Below are positions 36,528 through 44,973 of a DNA stretch of 48,692 bases, one piece after another. How positions within the stretch are numbered: position 1 is the stretch's first letter; each line of letters starts with the position of its first letter. The notes under the pieces are model-generated. The model was not told the DNA's origin, ran no database searches, and worked only from the letters and a program-made list of their open reading frames with translations. A program made the position numbers and the translations under genes. The stretch is from an uncultured Collinsella sp. (GTDB taxonomy: Bacteria > Actinomycetota > Coriobacteriia > Coriobacteriales > Coriobacteriaceae): assembly GCA_902482035.1 (NCBI GenBank), contig CABSYW010000019.1:1-48692 (forward strand). Direction: 5' to 3'.

Positions 36528-37631
36528 CTAGCTGCGTTTTCGGATCAGGGCAATGTAGAAGCCCTCAAAGTCGCGGCTAGGCGGAATGGTCAGCGTACCG
36601 GGCATACCGTTGGCGACGGCCGAGACATGGCCGGCAGCGATGGCCTCAGTGAGGGCATTGCACTCGATATGCGGCTCCTCGCCGGCATCCTGGGCGCGAC
36701 GCGCTTCGCTTTCGCTCGGCGTGCCGTCGAGGGGGATGAGCTCGCAGTCCATATGCTTGTCGAGGGCCTCTTGCAGGGCGTCCTCGTTTTCCTGCGGCAA
36801 GATCGAACAGGTCGAATAGACGAGCGTGCCGCCCGGTTTGAGGGCACCCATGGCGCGGTCCAGAAGTGCTCGCTGCGAGCGGGCGCACTTGCTCAGCAAC
36901 TGCTCGGTCAGGCCGCGCAGGCTTTTCTCGTTGTCGCTGATGACGGTGCCCGTGCCGGTGCAGGGAGCGTCGAGCAGGATGCGATCAAAGCGGAAGAACT
37001 CGTCGAGCTCGCGTGCGTCGATGCGCATGACGGGCACGTTTTTGGCACCTTGACGGTGGAGGTTGGACTCAAGCTTTTCGGCGCGGGGAATGCTCATCTC
37101 ACAGGCCGTGAGGTGTGCCTGGCCCTGGGTGAGGGCGGCGATCTGCGTCGTCTTGCCGCCGGGGGCTGCGCACATGTCCAGGATGTCCTCGCCGGCCTGA
37201 GCGCCCAGGACCAACGGCGGCATCATGGACGACAGGCTCTGCAGATAGATTTTGCCGTCGCGGTAGATGTCGAGATCCCACAGATCGGAAACCTGGGCCT
37301 CGGGCAGGATAAAGGCGTCCGGATACCAGGTAACGGTTTGGTGCGCGATGCCGGCGGCATCGAGCGCGGCGGCGATGTCCTCGGCGGTTGCCTTGAGCGT
37401 GTTGGCGCGCAGTGTGACCGGGCGTGTGGCCGCGGCTCCAAAGCCCTCGATCATGAGCTCGGCATCGGCGGGCGCATAGGCGCCGGCGACCGTGTCGACC
37501 ATAAAGCGCGGCAGGTCGGCGCCGCAGGGAAGGGCGGCAAGCTGGTCGGAAAGCTCGGTGGAGGCAAACTGCCTAAGCTTGAGCTCGGGCTTAACCTGCT
37601 TTTTCTGCTTACGACGACGCGGCTTGGACAT
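36528..37631 (-). CDS. RsmB/NOP family rRNA cytosine-C5 methyltransferase
   Basis: A 367-residue SAM-dependent methyltransferase of the NOL1/NOP2/Sun group, acting on rRNA or tRNA cytosine. Motif I is DMCAAPGGKTTQIAA. The two catalytic Cys-containing motifs are LLDAPCTGTGT (motif IV) and YSTCSILPQENEDA (motif VI). A basic N-terminus SKPRRRKQKKQV suits RNA binding. The exact target (RsmB, RsmF or other) cannot be fixed from sequence. GAAGGAAAG precedes the ATG at 37631. Confidence 0.9.
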   Translation of the reverse strand: MSKPRRRKQKKQVKPELKLRQFASTELSDQLAALPCGADLPRFMVDTVAGAYAPADAELMIEGFGAAATRPVTLRANTLKATAEDIAAALDAAGIAHQTVTWYPDAFILPEAQVSDLWDLDIYRDGKIYLQSLSSMMPPLVLGAQAGEDILDMCAAPGGKTTQIAALTQGQAHLTACEMSIPRAEKLESNLHRQGAKNVPVMRIDARELDEFFRFDRILLDAPCTGTGTVISDNEKSLRGLTEQLLSKCARSQRALLDRAMGALKPGGTLVYSTCSILPQENEDALQEALDKHMDCELIPLDGTPSESEARRAQDAGEEPHIECNALTEAIAAGHVSAVANGMPGTLTIPPSRDFEGFYIALIRKRS

Positions 37632-37650
37632 CCGTCTTTCCTTCCACCTA

Positions 37651-37762
37651 AATGATTATTCTGGGACGGGGATTAAAACATCATTCCATGACCCCCGTCA
37701 CAAAAGACTGTACTGTGGCGCCCGGGAATGATTTTTTTAATCCCCGTCCCAGAATAATCATT
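37651..37762. repeat. REP-like doublet (two inverted 35-base units)
   Basis: Unit 1 (37651-37685) and unit 2 (37727-37762, inverted) each have AATGATT/AATCATT-type ends and the core CTGGGACGGGGATTAAAA. Bases 37651-37678 and 37735-37762 are an exact 28-base inverted repeat. A 41-base spacer holds the middle. A third unit lies at 40651-40685. Paired inverted copies of a short palindromic unit are the layout of REPIN elements moved by RAYT transposases. Confidence 0.75.
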
Positions 37763-37788
37763 CCCGGGCGCGTTGCTGCAGGCGTGCT

Positions 37789-39939
37789 TTAGTACTGGCT
37801 CTCGTGCTTGCTGAAGAAGTCGAAGCGCGGGGGCAGCGGCTTCACGCGGTGCTCACCGGGCTTCTCGCCCAGGCTCTCCACGAACTCGTCCGTGGAGGCA
37901 AAGATGTTATCCCAGCTAAAGAAGGCGACCGGGTCAACGTTGAAGTACTCGCAGATGAGCTCGCAGCCGGCCGGAACGATGCCGTGCATCAGGACGGTGG
38001 CCACGCGCAGCTCGGTAAAGGCGTCGACGAGGGCCTGCGTCATGGCGGCGTTTGCTGGCTCGCCCTCGAGCTTGTTGGCGGCCTTGGAGGCGTCGCTCCA
38101 GCGCTTGTTGGCGGCGCGCAGGTAGTCGTCACACACGGCAAGCGCGCGGTGCGTCTCGAACTTGTACATGGCCTGCTCAAAGGCAAGGGTTGCCTGCTGG
38201 GCGGCTTCGACCACGGTGTCAGAAGCGGCACCAGCGGGGATGCAGCCGTTGCGGTAGGGGCTCTCGTCGCCCTCCTTGACGGCGACGCCGTAGAAGCAGC
38301 TGCGTGCCAGACGATTGAACACGCCGGTCAAAAGGGCGCTCTCCTTAAGGGCCGGGTCGATAACGCGCTTGTCGTCGCAGGCGCGCACCTCGTTGCCGTC
38401 CTTGTCCTTGCCGGTCACGCGCGTGTCATATGCCTTGGGGCTAAAGCTTACCGGCTTCTCGGACAGGCCGAGCGACAGCCAGTGCGCGCGCATCTGCTCG
38501 CAGGTGTAGTGGTTGAGCAGGTCGTCTGCCGGCGGGGGAGGCGTCTGCGAGGACGAGCTGGCTTTTTTGCCCATGTAGAGCAGGTGATAGCAGGCGCTGA
38601 CGGTGCTCTGCGTAAGGTCCCAACCCAGGGCCTCCCACATGGCTGTCTGAGCGATGCAGTAGAAATAGATATTGTCCTGACCGATGAACTGGTAGATCTG
38701 TGCGTCGTCCGAGCACCACCAGTCGCGCCAGTCGAGCGAGCTGTGCTGGTAGGTGGGCGCGGGGACCTGCGTGGAGTCGGCAGCGGGCTCGCCCATGAGG
38801 GCGGCATCCTGGGCGGCGACACCCTCGGTCACGCCGGCGGCCTTGGCATCGCGCGCGAGCACGGTACGCGTATAGCTGATGGGCGCCCACAGGCTCTCGG
38901 GCCAGCACCAGCAGGTGACGTCGGAGACGCCATCGACCTCGGGCACCGGAACGCCCCAGCCGATGTTACCGGTGATGCGGAAGGGCACGAGCGCCTTGCC
39001 GCTGCGGAAGCGCACGCCGCCGTTGGCGAGCACCGCGTGGGCGTCGTCGCGCTCCTTCCAGCTGGGGAAGGTGACGGTAAAGCTGCTCTTGTTGCCCTCG
39101 GGCTCCAGCACGGTGTGCTCGGGAAGCTGATCCTCGACGGCATCGAAGGCCTCGCGGAACTTGTTCTGGATATAGAGCTGAGCCGGCAGCAGCCACTCCT
39201 CCATAGTCTTGGAGACCACGGAGCGAACCTGCGGGTTCTGGGCTAGCTTGGCGGTATAGGTCTTCATAAAGTCGAGGTAGGCCGGCAGGTCGAAGTAGAG
39301 GTTGTCTACCGGGCGCAGCTCGGGCACCTCGCCGGTGAGCTGGCTTTTGGGCGCGATGAGCTCCTCGGGCTCAAACTGGTGACCCAGGTCGCACTCGTCG
39401 GCATAAGCCTTCTCGGACTTGCAGCCCTGGATGGGGCAGCGGCCGATTACCTGACGGCCGTTGAGGAACGTGCCGGCCTTGGCATCGTAGAACTGCAGCG
39501 TGGAGCGCTTGGAGATGGTGCCCTGCTCGTGCAGGCGCTTGATAATCTCGGCGGTCACCTCGTTGTGAATCTGCGCGGCCGGCTCAAGGCCCGAGCCGCC
39601 GTAGATATCGCAGCTGATGTTGTAGTTGTTGAGGGTCGCGGCCTGGCGGGAGTGATTGGACTCGACATACTCGGCGATGGACTTGTCGTAGCCCTTGTTC
39701 TCCTTGAGCTTGCGGTAGCTCTCCATGATGGGCGAGCCATAGCAGTCGGTGCCCGAGGTGAAGATGACGTTCTCGCGGCCCAGACGGTCGCGCAGGAAGC
39801 GGGCGAAGAAGTCGGCCGGGACAAAGACGCCACCGACGTGGCCAAAGTGAAGGCCCTTGTTGCCGTAGGGCTCGCCGGCGGTAACGATGGCGCGGCGAGG
39901 CCAGCTGGGACGGTCGTTCATGGAGTATTTGGATGCCAT
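37789..39939 (-). CDS. metG: methionyl-tRNA synthetase-like class I synthetase
   Basis: A 716-residue class I aminoacyl-tRNA synthetase that most resembles MetRS. The HIGH-type motif is HFGHVGG within AGEPYGNKGLHFGHVGGVF. A zinc-knuckle-like insertion follows (RCPIQGCKSEK...ADECDLGHQFEPEEL). The KMSKS loop is degenerate (MGKKASSSSQTPPPP). The C-terminal helical domain suits anticodon binding. The ATG at 39939 has AAGGAG four bases upstream and is preferred to those at 39954 and 39921. The gene symbol is by resemblance; I cannot exclude a paralogue with another role. Confidence 0.8.
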   Translation of the reverse strand: MASKYSMNDRPSWPRRAIVTAGEPYGNKGLHFGHVGGVFVPADFFARFLRDRLGRENVIFTSGTDCYGSPIMESYRKLKENKGYDKSIAEYVESNHSRQAATLNNYNISCDIYGGSGLEPAAQIHNEVTAEIIKRLHEQGTISKRSTLQFYDAKAGTFLNGRQVIGRCPIQGCKSEKAYADECDLGHQFEPEELIAPKSQLTGEVPELRPVDNLYFDLPAYLDFMKTYTAKLAQNPQVRSVVSKTMEEWLLPAQLYIQNKFREAFDAVEDQLPEHTVLEPEGNKSSFTVTFPSWKERDDAHAVLANGGVRFRSGKALVPFRITGNIGWGVPVPEVDGVSDVTCWCWPESLWAPISYTRTVLARDAKAAGVTEGVAAQDAALMGEPAADSTQVPAPTYQHSSLDWRDWWCSDDAQIYQFIGQDNIYFYCIAQTAMWEALGWDLTQSTVSACYHLLYMGKKASSSSQTPPPPADDLLNHYTCEQMRAHWLSLGLSEKPVSFSPKAYDTRVTGKDKDGNEVRACDDKRVIDPALKESALLTGVFNRLARSCFYGVAVKEGDESPYRNGCIPAGAASDTVVEAAQQATLAFEQAMYKFETHRALAVCDDYLRAANKRWSDASKAANKLEGEPANAAMTQALVDAFTELRVATVLMHGIVPAGCELICEYFNVDPVAFFSWDNIFASTDEFVESLGEKPGEHRVKPLPPRFDFFSKHESQY

Positions 39940-40071
39940 GGGACTCCTTCGCATATGGTGAGAGCGCGGCCGGGCACAAGGCCTGGCGACGCGGTGGTCA
40001 ATTCGTGCATATCATTCGACATTATCGCACATGCGGACGGGTACGTGGCAGGGGCGCTATCCTAAGATGCT

Positions 40072-40641
40072 ATGAATGAGATTTCCAACATACATGCGTT
40101 TGAAGACGAGGATTTTCTGCACGCCTGCTTTGTGTGGGGGATGGCCGTGCTTGGCGCATTTGCCGTGTGTCTGGTGCCGGTGTTTATGCTGCTGGGCGGG
40201 CCTGCGGACTTGGATGCGGCCGACGCGGGCGGCTGGATGGCCGTCTTGGGATGGATAGTCGGCTTGGCTGCGATCTCAATGGCGTCGTTCGCCGTGCACG
40301 AGCTGGTGCACGGTGTGTTTTTTAAGCTGCTGGCGCCTGCGGGCGCGCAGGTGACCTTTGGGGCGAATCGCGAGACGGCGATGATCTATGCCTGCGCCGA
40401 GGGCGTTGTGTATTCGCGCCGGCGGTACATGGTGGTTTGCCTGGCGCCGACGGTTGTTGTGACGACAACGCTTACCCTGGGGTTTGCGTTTTCGGGCTAT
40501 CCGCTGCTGTGCTATCTGGCTGCCGGCTTGCATTTGTCGGGCTGTGTAGGCGACTGGTATTACGTGCGGACCATTTTGCGTGACCGCCGCATTGTCGCCT
40601 GCGAGGATACGTCCTTTGGCGTGCGCTTTTTCGCAAAGTAG
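40072..40641 (+). CDS. DUF3267 membrane metalloprotease-like protein
   Basis: A 189-residue membrane protein with about four transmembrane helices. The second holds the metal-binding HExxH motif as HELVHGVFF (about 82-90), with AVLGWIVGLAAISMASFAVH before it. Later text VVCLAPTVVVTTTLT and LAAGLHLSGCVGDWYYV suits the DUF3267 family, a relative of site-2 intramembrane proteases. The substrate is unknown. The gene is alone between metG and queH. Confidence 0.8.
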   Translation: MNEISNIHAFEDEDFLHACFVWGMAVLGAFAVCLVPVFMLLGGPADLDAADAGGWMAVLGWIVGLAAISMASFAVHELVHGVFFKLLAPAGAQVTFGANRETAMIYACAEGVVYSRRRYMVVCLAPTVVVTTTLTLGFAFSGYPLLCYLAAGLHLSGCVGDWYYVRTILRDRRIVACEDTSFGVRFFAK

Positions 40642-40650
40642 TCTTTTTGG

Positions 40651-40685
40651 AATGATTTTTCTGGGACGGGGATTAAAAAATCATT
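40651..40685 (+). repeat. REP-like singlet
   Basis: A 35-base unit with AATGATTTTT/AAAAATCATT ends around the core CTGGGACGGGGATTAAAA. It matches unit 1 of the doublet at 37651 at 33 of 35 positions. It sits just before the queH ribosome site and can fold into a hairpin, so it may also act as the DUF3267 gene's terminator. Confidence 0.75.
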
Positions 40686-40703
40686 GCGGGAGAGGAGATG
40701 TTG

Positions 40704-41276
40704 ATGAAGCCGTTGTTGTTGCACGCTTGCTGCGCACCGTGCTCGCTTGAGCCGGTCCGCCTGCTGCGCGAGGAGGGGTTTGAGCCCACAATCTGCTGGA
40801 CCAACCCCAATATTCAGCCGCACGATGAATGGCAGCGTCGCCTGGACGAGCTGCGCCGGTGGTGTGCCGAAGGCGGCATCGAGCTCGTCGAGGCGGGGGA
40901 GGACCGGGAGCGCTGGGAGGCCGGCGTGGCCCCGCTGGGCGCCGATCGAGCCCGTCGCTGTCGCGCATGCTATGCCCTGCGTCTGGCCGAGGCGTGCCGT
41001 GTGGCCCAGGAGCGCGGGTTTGAGTTTGTGGGCACGACGCTCGCCGTCTCGCCGTACCAGTTGTTCGAAACCTGCAATGATGTGTTGGAGCGTCTGGCTG
41101 CTGCCCGCGGTCTCACTCCGGTGATTCGCGATTTTCGCCCGTATTATCCCGAGGCTACGCGCCGTTCGCGCGAGCTGGGCATGTATCGGCAGAACTACTG
41201 CGGCTGCCGATTCTCGGCCGTCGAGGCGGCCATGGACCGCGCCCGCATCCGCGACGAGCGCAAAGCCGCCAAATAG
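40704..41276 (+). CDS. queH: epoxyqueuosine reductase QueH
   Basis: A 190-residue enzyme for the last step of queuosine synthesis in tRNA, reducing epoxyqueuosine. The metal and cluster-binding cysteines are present: LLHACCAPCSLEP at the start, RRCRACYALRL in the middle and NYCGCRF near the end. The ATG at 40704 is preferred to the one two codons upstream because GAGGAG lies six bases before it. queA, for the preceding step, lies at 47396-48607. Confidence 0.95.
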   Translation: MKPLLLHACCAPCSLEPVRLLREEGFEPTICWTNPNIQPHDEWQRRLDELRRWCAEGGIELVEAGEDRERWEAGVAPLGADRARRCRACYALRLAEACRVAQERGFEFVGTTLAVSPYQLFETCNDVLERLAAARGLTPVIRDFRPYYPEATRRSRELGMYRQNYCGCRFSAVEAAMDRARIRDERKAAK

Positions 41277-41339
41277 TAGTTCATTTGGGCTGGGGCTTTG
41301 AGCTGTCTGTGCGGTACGGTCGTTTTTGGGAAAGTCGAT

Positions 41340-41996
41340 TTAATTAAGCGTGTGATCGTGGCTCGCTTGATACCAAACGACGACTCCTATGATTCTAATC
41401 CTCCGTTTGTTAAACATCAGATCCGGACTTGCTGTTGCATATGAATGGGACGACAGCACAATCATGTCGTTTCCTTCTGCAAATCGCCTAATTACCGGTG
41501 TTTTACCGTCTGCGAGCGCCAATACAGCACAACCGTTCCAAGGCTTTGCGGTGGTATCGACAAGTAGTAAGCTGCCGGGAGGGTAAATGCGGGACATTTC
41601 GTCACCTTTGATTTTAACAAAAACGCTATGTGGGTGACGCTTGGCTACGTCTACAGGCGCGCAAGCATTTTGTTGGCTGTGCGTGATGCGGCGCTTTTGC
41701 GATTCGATATCGATGACGGGAAATGCGCCCTCCATTTCGTGGATAGCAGGGTCTTCGTCGGTGACGATTCTTTTATTTGCGAGCTTTACGGCCAAACCGT
41801 TTTCCTCGCCAACAAGTTCATCGCGGATGCAACTGAAGAGCGCTTGTAACTTTTCAATATGGCGCTCACGGGGGGCATACCGACTTTTTTCCCAACGACA
41901 AACGGTCTCTTTAGATACCCCCAACATCTCTGCAAGTTGCGCCTGACCAAGATGCTCCATGGTGCGGAGTTTACGAATATTTGCCCCGAAGCCCAT
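41340..41996 (-). CDS. XRE-type repressor with inactive-looking S24 domain
   Basis: A 218-residue regulator. Residues 5-60 form an XRE helix-turn-helix (NIRKLRTMEHLGQAQLAEML, SKETVCRWEKSRY). Residues about 130-205 are S24/LexA-like (FVKIKGDEMSRIYPPGSLL, AVLALADGKTPVIRRF). In that alignment the catalytic Ser of GxSM is Glu (GDEM) and the Lys of VKRL is Arg (IRRF), so self-cleavage looks unlikely. It starts two bases after the deiminase gene ends, so it is in that operon and probably regulates the arginine genes. Confidence 0.85.
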   Translation of the reverse strand: MGFGANIRKLRTMEHLGQAQLAEMLGVSKETVCRWEKSRYAPRERHIEKLQALFSCIRDELVGEENGLAVKLANKRIVTDEDPAIHEMEGAFPVIDIESQKRRITHSQQNACAPVDVAKRHPHSVFVKIKGDEMSRIYPPGSLLLVDTTAKPWNGCAVLALADGKTPVIRRFAEGNDMIVLSSHSYATASPDLMFNKRRIRIIGVVVWYQASHDHTLN

Positions 41997-41998
41997 GG

Positions 41999-43249
41999 CT
42001 ATAGATCCTCTCGCCACAGAGGGAGGCATAGACAGTTTGTGCCACCATAGCCTTTGGTGAGCTCGTCAATGGATAACGGGAATAATTCCATTCCTGCTTT
42101 CTCAAGCGCTTCGTTGGTCCAAACGTTTTCTTCATATACGCATAGTTTTCCTGGCGAGAGCGCAAGGATAGACGTTGCGTTGTTCCGGCGCTCTCTTTCG
42201 TAGGCGGTTTGATTCCCGCCTCCGCAGTCAATTACTTTTATTGGTTCGCAACAGGCTGCAGAGAGTATTTCCGGAATCGTGCGATCGATAGGAGTGATCG
42301 TAAGGCCCGTTCCGGATCGTTTTAGTTGAATGCTGTATGCATCAACGGCATTGCATATCTCACGATCGATGAGGAACGCGTCGTGATCAATTCTACTTAT
42401 GAACGTATCGAGGTGGATACGCAGCCCGTCAGAGGGGACTCGAATCGCAATTAGCTCGGTGGTCTGGAATTTATTTGAGGTCAGGAGCTCTTTGGCAAGT
42501 GACTCGACGGCGGCGGGTTCAGTTCGGTCAGAGATTCCAACTAATATTGTCTTAGCACTGATAACAAGAATGTCTCCGCCTTCGATATGGTAACTACTCC
42601 TGTTCAAATCACATACTGGGATTTCTCCCATGATCTTGTGGTGGGTGAATATCTGCCGGTATAAGGCGACCTCACGATCACGCTCAGGCCAATACATATG
42701 ATTTAGGATGATGCCGTCTCCGACTACCACAGCAGGATCACGAGTGAAAAAAAGCGTGTTGAGGGGATTGACCAAGAGCGAGGCGGGGTCAAATTGCTCG
42801 TGCACGAGCGCACGTAGTGTTTCCGACTGGTTTGAACATAGCTCAGTGTCTCCAAAGCGAATGCCGTTAAGTACTATATTCACCAATTCCTGGGTGTTCT
42901 TAGCGTTCTCAAACAGCTGGGTTATTGTCTCGAGGAACTCTCTGCCTGTTGCCCCACTGCAACGGAGGTAGTCATCAATAAAATATTTAAGTGATTGGGG
43001 CTCAGTTTCAAGTGAGTCTTCGAGAAGGTCCCTAATTTCAATGGTTTCTACGCCATGCTTCTCAAGCAATTGAACCATGGAATCGTGCTCATATATTGCT
43101 TTGTCGAGGTCAAAACGACCGCTCCATTTTCGCAGGGAGAAAACTTGGCTGAAGTCGGCATCAGGGTAGTTTTGTGTTTCAGCTCCTGGTCGATGGACAA
43201 GTACGGCTTTTAAATGACCGATTTCATTTGTTATGTGTACGCCTTGCAT
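41999..43249 (-). CDS. arginine deiminase, divergent copy
   Basis: A 416-residue relative of ArcA, which converts arginine to citrulline and ammonia. The active-site set is intact: FFTRDP (Asp), HIEGGD (Glu), RIHLDTFISRID (His, Asp) and the C-terminal nucleophile Cys in YGGTNCLCLPLWRED. Compared with the canonical copy at 44974 it has Asn for the Arg in GPRC, and it is clearly diverged throughout. It is transcribed away from the transporter-arcA-argF operon, with the repressor gene next. Whether it has the same substrate is unknown; a related guanidino compound is possible. Confidence 0.85.
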   Translation of the reverse strand: MQGVHITNEIGHLKAVLVHRPGAETQNYPDADFSQVFSLRKWSGRFDLDKAIYEHDSMVQLLEKHGVETIEIRDLLEDSLETEPQSLKYFIDDYLRCSGATGREFLETITQLFENAKNTQELVNIVLNGIRFGDTELCSNQSETLRALVHEQFDPASLLVNPLNTLFFTRDPAVVVGDGIILNHMYWPERDREVALYRQIFTHHKIMGEIPVCDLNRSSYHIEGGDILVISAKTILVGISDRTEPAAVESLAKELLTSNKFQTTELIAIRVPSDGLRIHLDTFISRIDHDAFLIDREICNAVDAYSIQLKRSGTGLTITPIDRTIPEILSAACCEPIKVIDCGGGNQTAYERERRNNATSILALSPGKLCVYEENVWTNEALEKAGMELFPLSIDELTKGYGGTNCLCLPLWREDL

Positions 43250-43332
43250 GTCTGTCTCCTGTCCTGCTGGTTTTTATATAAGGCTAAGGCAGGTTCCTTG
43301 TTGTGTTGCGGAAAAGTTAAAAGACGTATGTA

Positions 43333-43380
43333 ATTGATAAATAACATCAATTTTAAATATCAGATTGATTAATAACGTCA
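43333..43380. promoter_or_regulatory. direct-repeat operator candidate in the divergent arginine promoter region
   Basis: ATTGATAAATAACATCA (43333-43349) recurs as ATTGATTAATAACGTCA (43364-43380), 31 bases on, about three helical turns, with two mismatches. The first copy also carries six-base inverted arms ATTGAT/ATCAAT. It lies between the two divergent operons and could bind the XRE-S24 repressor or an ArgR-like protein. Confidence 0.5.
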
Positions 43381-43502
43381 CTTTAGCTGCCGTTCATAGG
43401 TGAAAAGCGACACGATGGCGATGGTTGGCCGACCACCGCTGAGCAACCTCATACATTTATGGTGCCAGCTGGATAGATGGGAAAAGGAATGAAGGAGGAG
43501 AT

Positions 43503-44945
43503 ATGGCAGCGGAAAGTTCGAAAGGCATCAAGCAGTTCAAGGTCCCGCACGTATATGCGATCATCTTTGCACTTATGGTCATCTTCGCTGTTCTCACGTG
43601 GATTGTTCCCTCTGGGTCCTATCAGCATCAGGAGGTGAACGGTCGTGAAGTCACTGTCGCAGGTACGTATGAGCAGAGTGAAAAGACATATATTGACGAG
43701 GAAACCGGGGATGAAGTAGATCTCAGACAAGGCGTCTTCGATGTTCTTCAGGCTCCAACGCGCGGTATACAAGAGGCAATTGAGGTCGTTGCATTCATCT
43801 TGATTGTGGGCGGTTCGTTTCAGGTTATTACTAAAACGGGCGCTATCACGAGCGGAATGGGTCGTGTCGTTCGCCGCTTTAAGAACAAAGACATTCTAAT
43901 TATTCCTATTGCGATGGTTCTCTTTGCATTGGGCGGAACGAGCTTTGGCATGGCGGAAGAAACTCTCCCGTTCTTTGCGATCTTCATGCCAATTATGATG
44001 GCTATGGGCTTCGACTCGATGACGGCGTTCATGGTCGTGTTCGTTGGAGCGCGCACGGGTTACATCGCCTCAACGATTAATCCGTTTAATGTTCTCATTG
44101 CGCAAGGTATTCTTGGTATTCAGGGCAACCCCCAGCTGTGGCTGCGTATGATTGCCTTGGTTGTTTTGACCGCTGTTGCAATTACTTGGGTTGTCCTCTA
44201 TGCACGAAGGGTAAAGAAGAACCCTGAGTCATCGATCACATTTGAGGATGATATCGCCAAGAAAGTCGAGTTCGCTGCCGATGAATCTGCCCTTGATGCG
44301 GAATTTACGGGTCGTCAAAAAGGCGTGCTTGCGGTATTTATCGCTGGAATGTGCCTTATCATCTGGGGACTTGTGACCCAGGGCTGGTATATGAACGAGA
44401 TTTCTGCGGTCTTTTTGGCCATGGGCCTGTTGGCTGGTGTTATTGCGGGCTTTAGTCAGGACGTCATCGCTCAGGAATTTGTTGCGGGTATCGCTGACTT
44501 TGCTTTCTCGGCAATTGTCGTTGGACTTGCGCGTGGCATCCTTGTCATTGCCTCTGACGGCATGATCATTGATACCATCCTCAATGCGCTCGCTACTGGT
44601 CTGGGCGGCATCCCGGCGGTTCTCTTTACTACGCTTCTTTATGCGGTTGAGAACCTCCTGGCGATTCTGGTTCCCAGCTCATCTGGCCTTGCAGCACTGA
44701 CCGCTCCCATTTTTGGACCTTTGACCGAACTCATGGGCCTTAATCCCGAGGCTGCCGTGTGGGCTCTCTCCATGGGTAGCGCGACGATGTCTTTGATCTG
44801 TCCTACTAGCGCCATTCTTGTAGCGGGTTTGGGCGTGTGTAAGATCAAGCTTGGCCAGTGGTGGAAGACCGTTTGGAAATTCTTCTTGGTCGTGTCGCTC
44901 ATCAATATCGTATTCGTAGCAATCTCGGGACTTATTGCCCTGTAG
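43503..44945 (+). CDS. YfcC family membrane transporter
   Basis: A 480-residue integral membrane protein with about 12 helices. Family text: VPHVYAIIFALMVIFAVLTW, IVPSGSY, GMAEETLPFFAIFMPIMMAM, VFVGARTGYIASTINPFNVL and AVENLLAILVPSSSGLAALT. YfcC-type carriers often accompany arginine deiminase genes and are thought to exchange arginine for ornithine or take up related compounds. It is the first gene of the yfcC-arcA-argF operon, with AGGAGG before the ATG. Substrate is by context. Confidence 0.85.
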   Translation: MAAESSKGIKQFKVPHVYAIIFALMVIFAVLTWIVPSGSYQHQEVNGREVTVAGTYEQSEKTYIDEETGDEVDLRQGVFDVLQAPTRGIQEAIEVVAFILIVGGSFQVITKTGAITSGMGRVVRRFKNKDILIIPIAMVLFALGGTSFGMAEETLPFFAIFMPIMMAMGFDSMTAFMVVFVGARTGYIASTINPFNVLIAQGILGIQGNPQLWLRMIALVVLTAVAITWVVLYARRVKKNPESSITFEDDIAKKVEFAADESALDAEFTGRQKGVLAVFIAGMCLIIWGLVTQGWYMNEISAVFLAMGLLAGVIAGFSQDVIAQEFVAGIADFAFSAIVVGLARGILVIASDGMIIDTILNALATGLGGIPAVLFTTLLYAVENLLAILVPSSSGLAALTAPIFGPLTELMGLNPEAAVWALSMGSATMSLICPTSAILVAGLGVCKIKLGQWWKTVWKFFLVVSLINIVFVAISGLIAL

Positions 44946-44973
44946 GTTTCATGGCTGAAATGGAGTAACAGGA

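Noticed and set aside
37804..39246. A 480-codon plus-strand frame
   Set aside because: It is the shadow of the methionyl-tRNA synthetase gene; no start signal or family text.
43333..43351. An FNR-like TTGAT...ATCAA box
   Set aside because: The half-sites are seven bases apart, not the four of a true FNR site.
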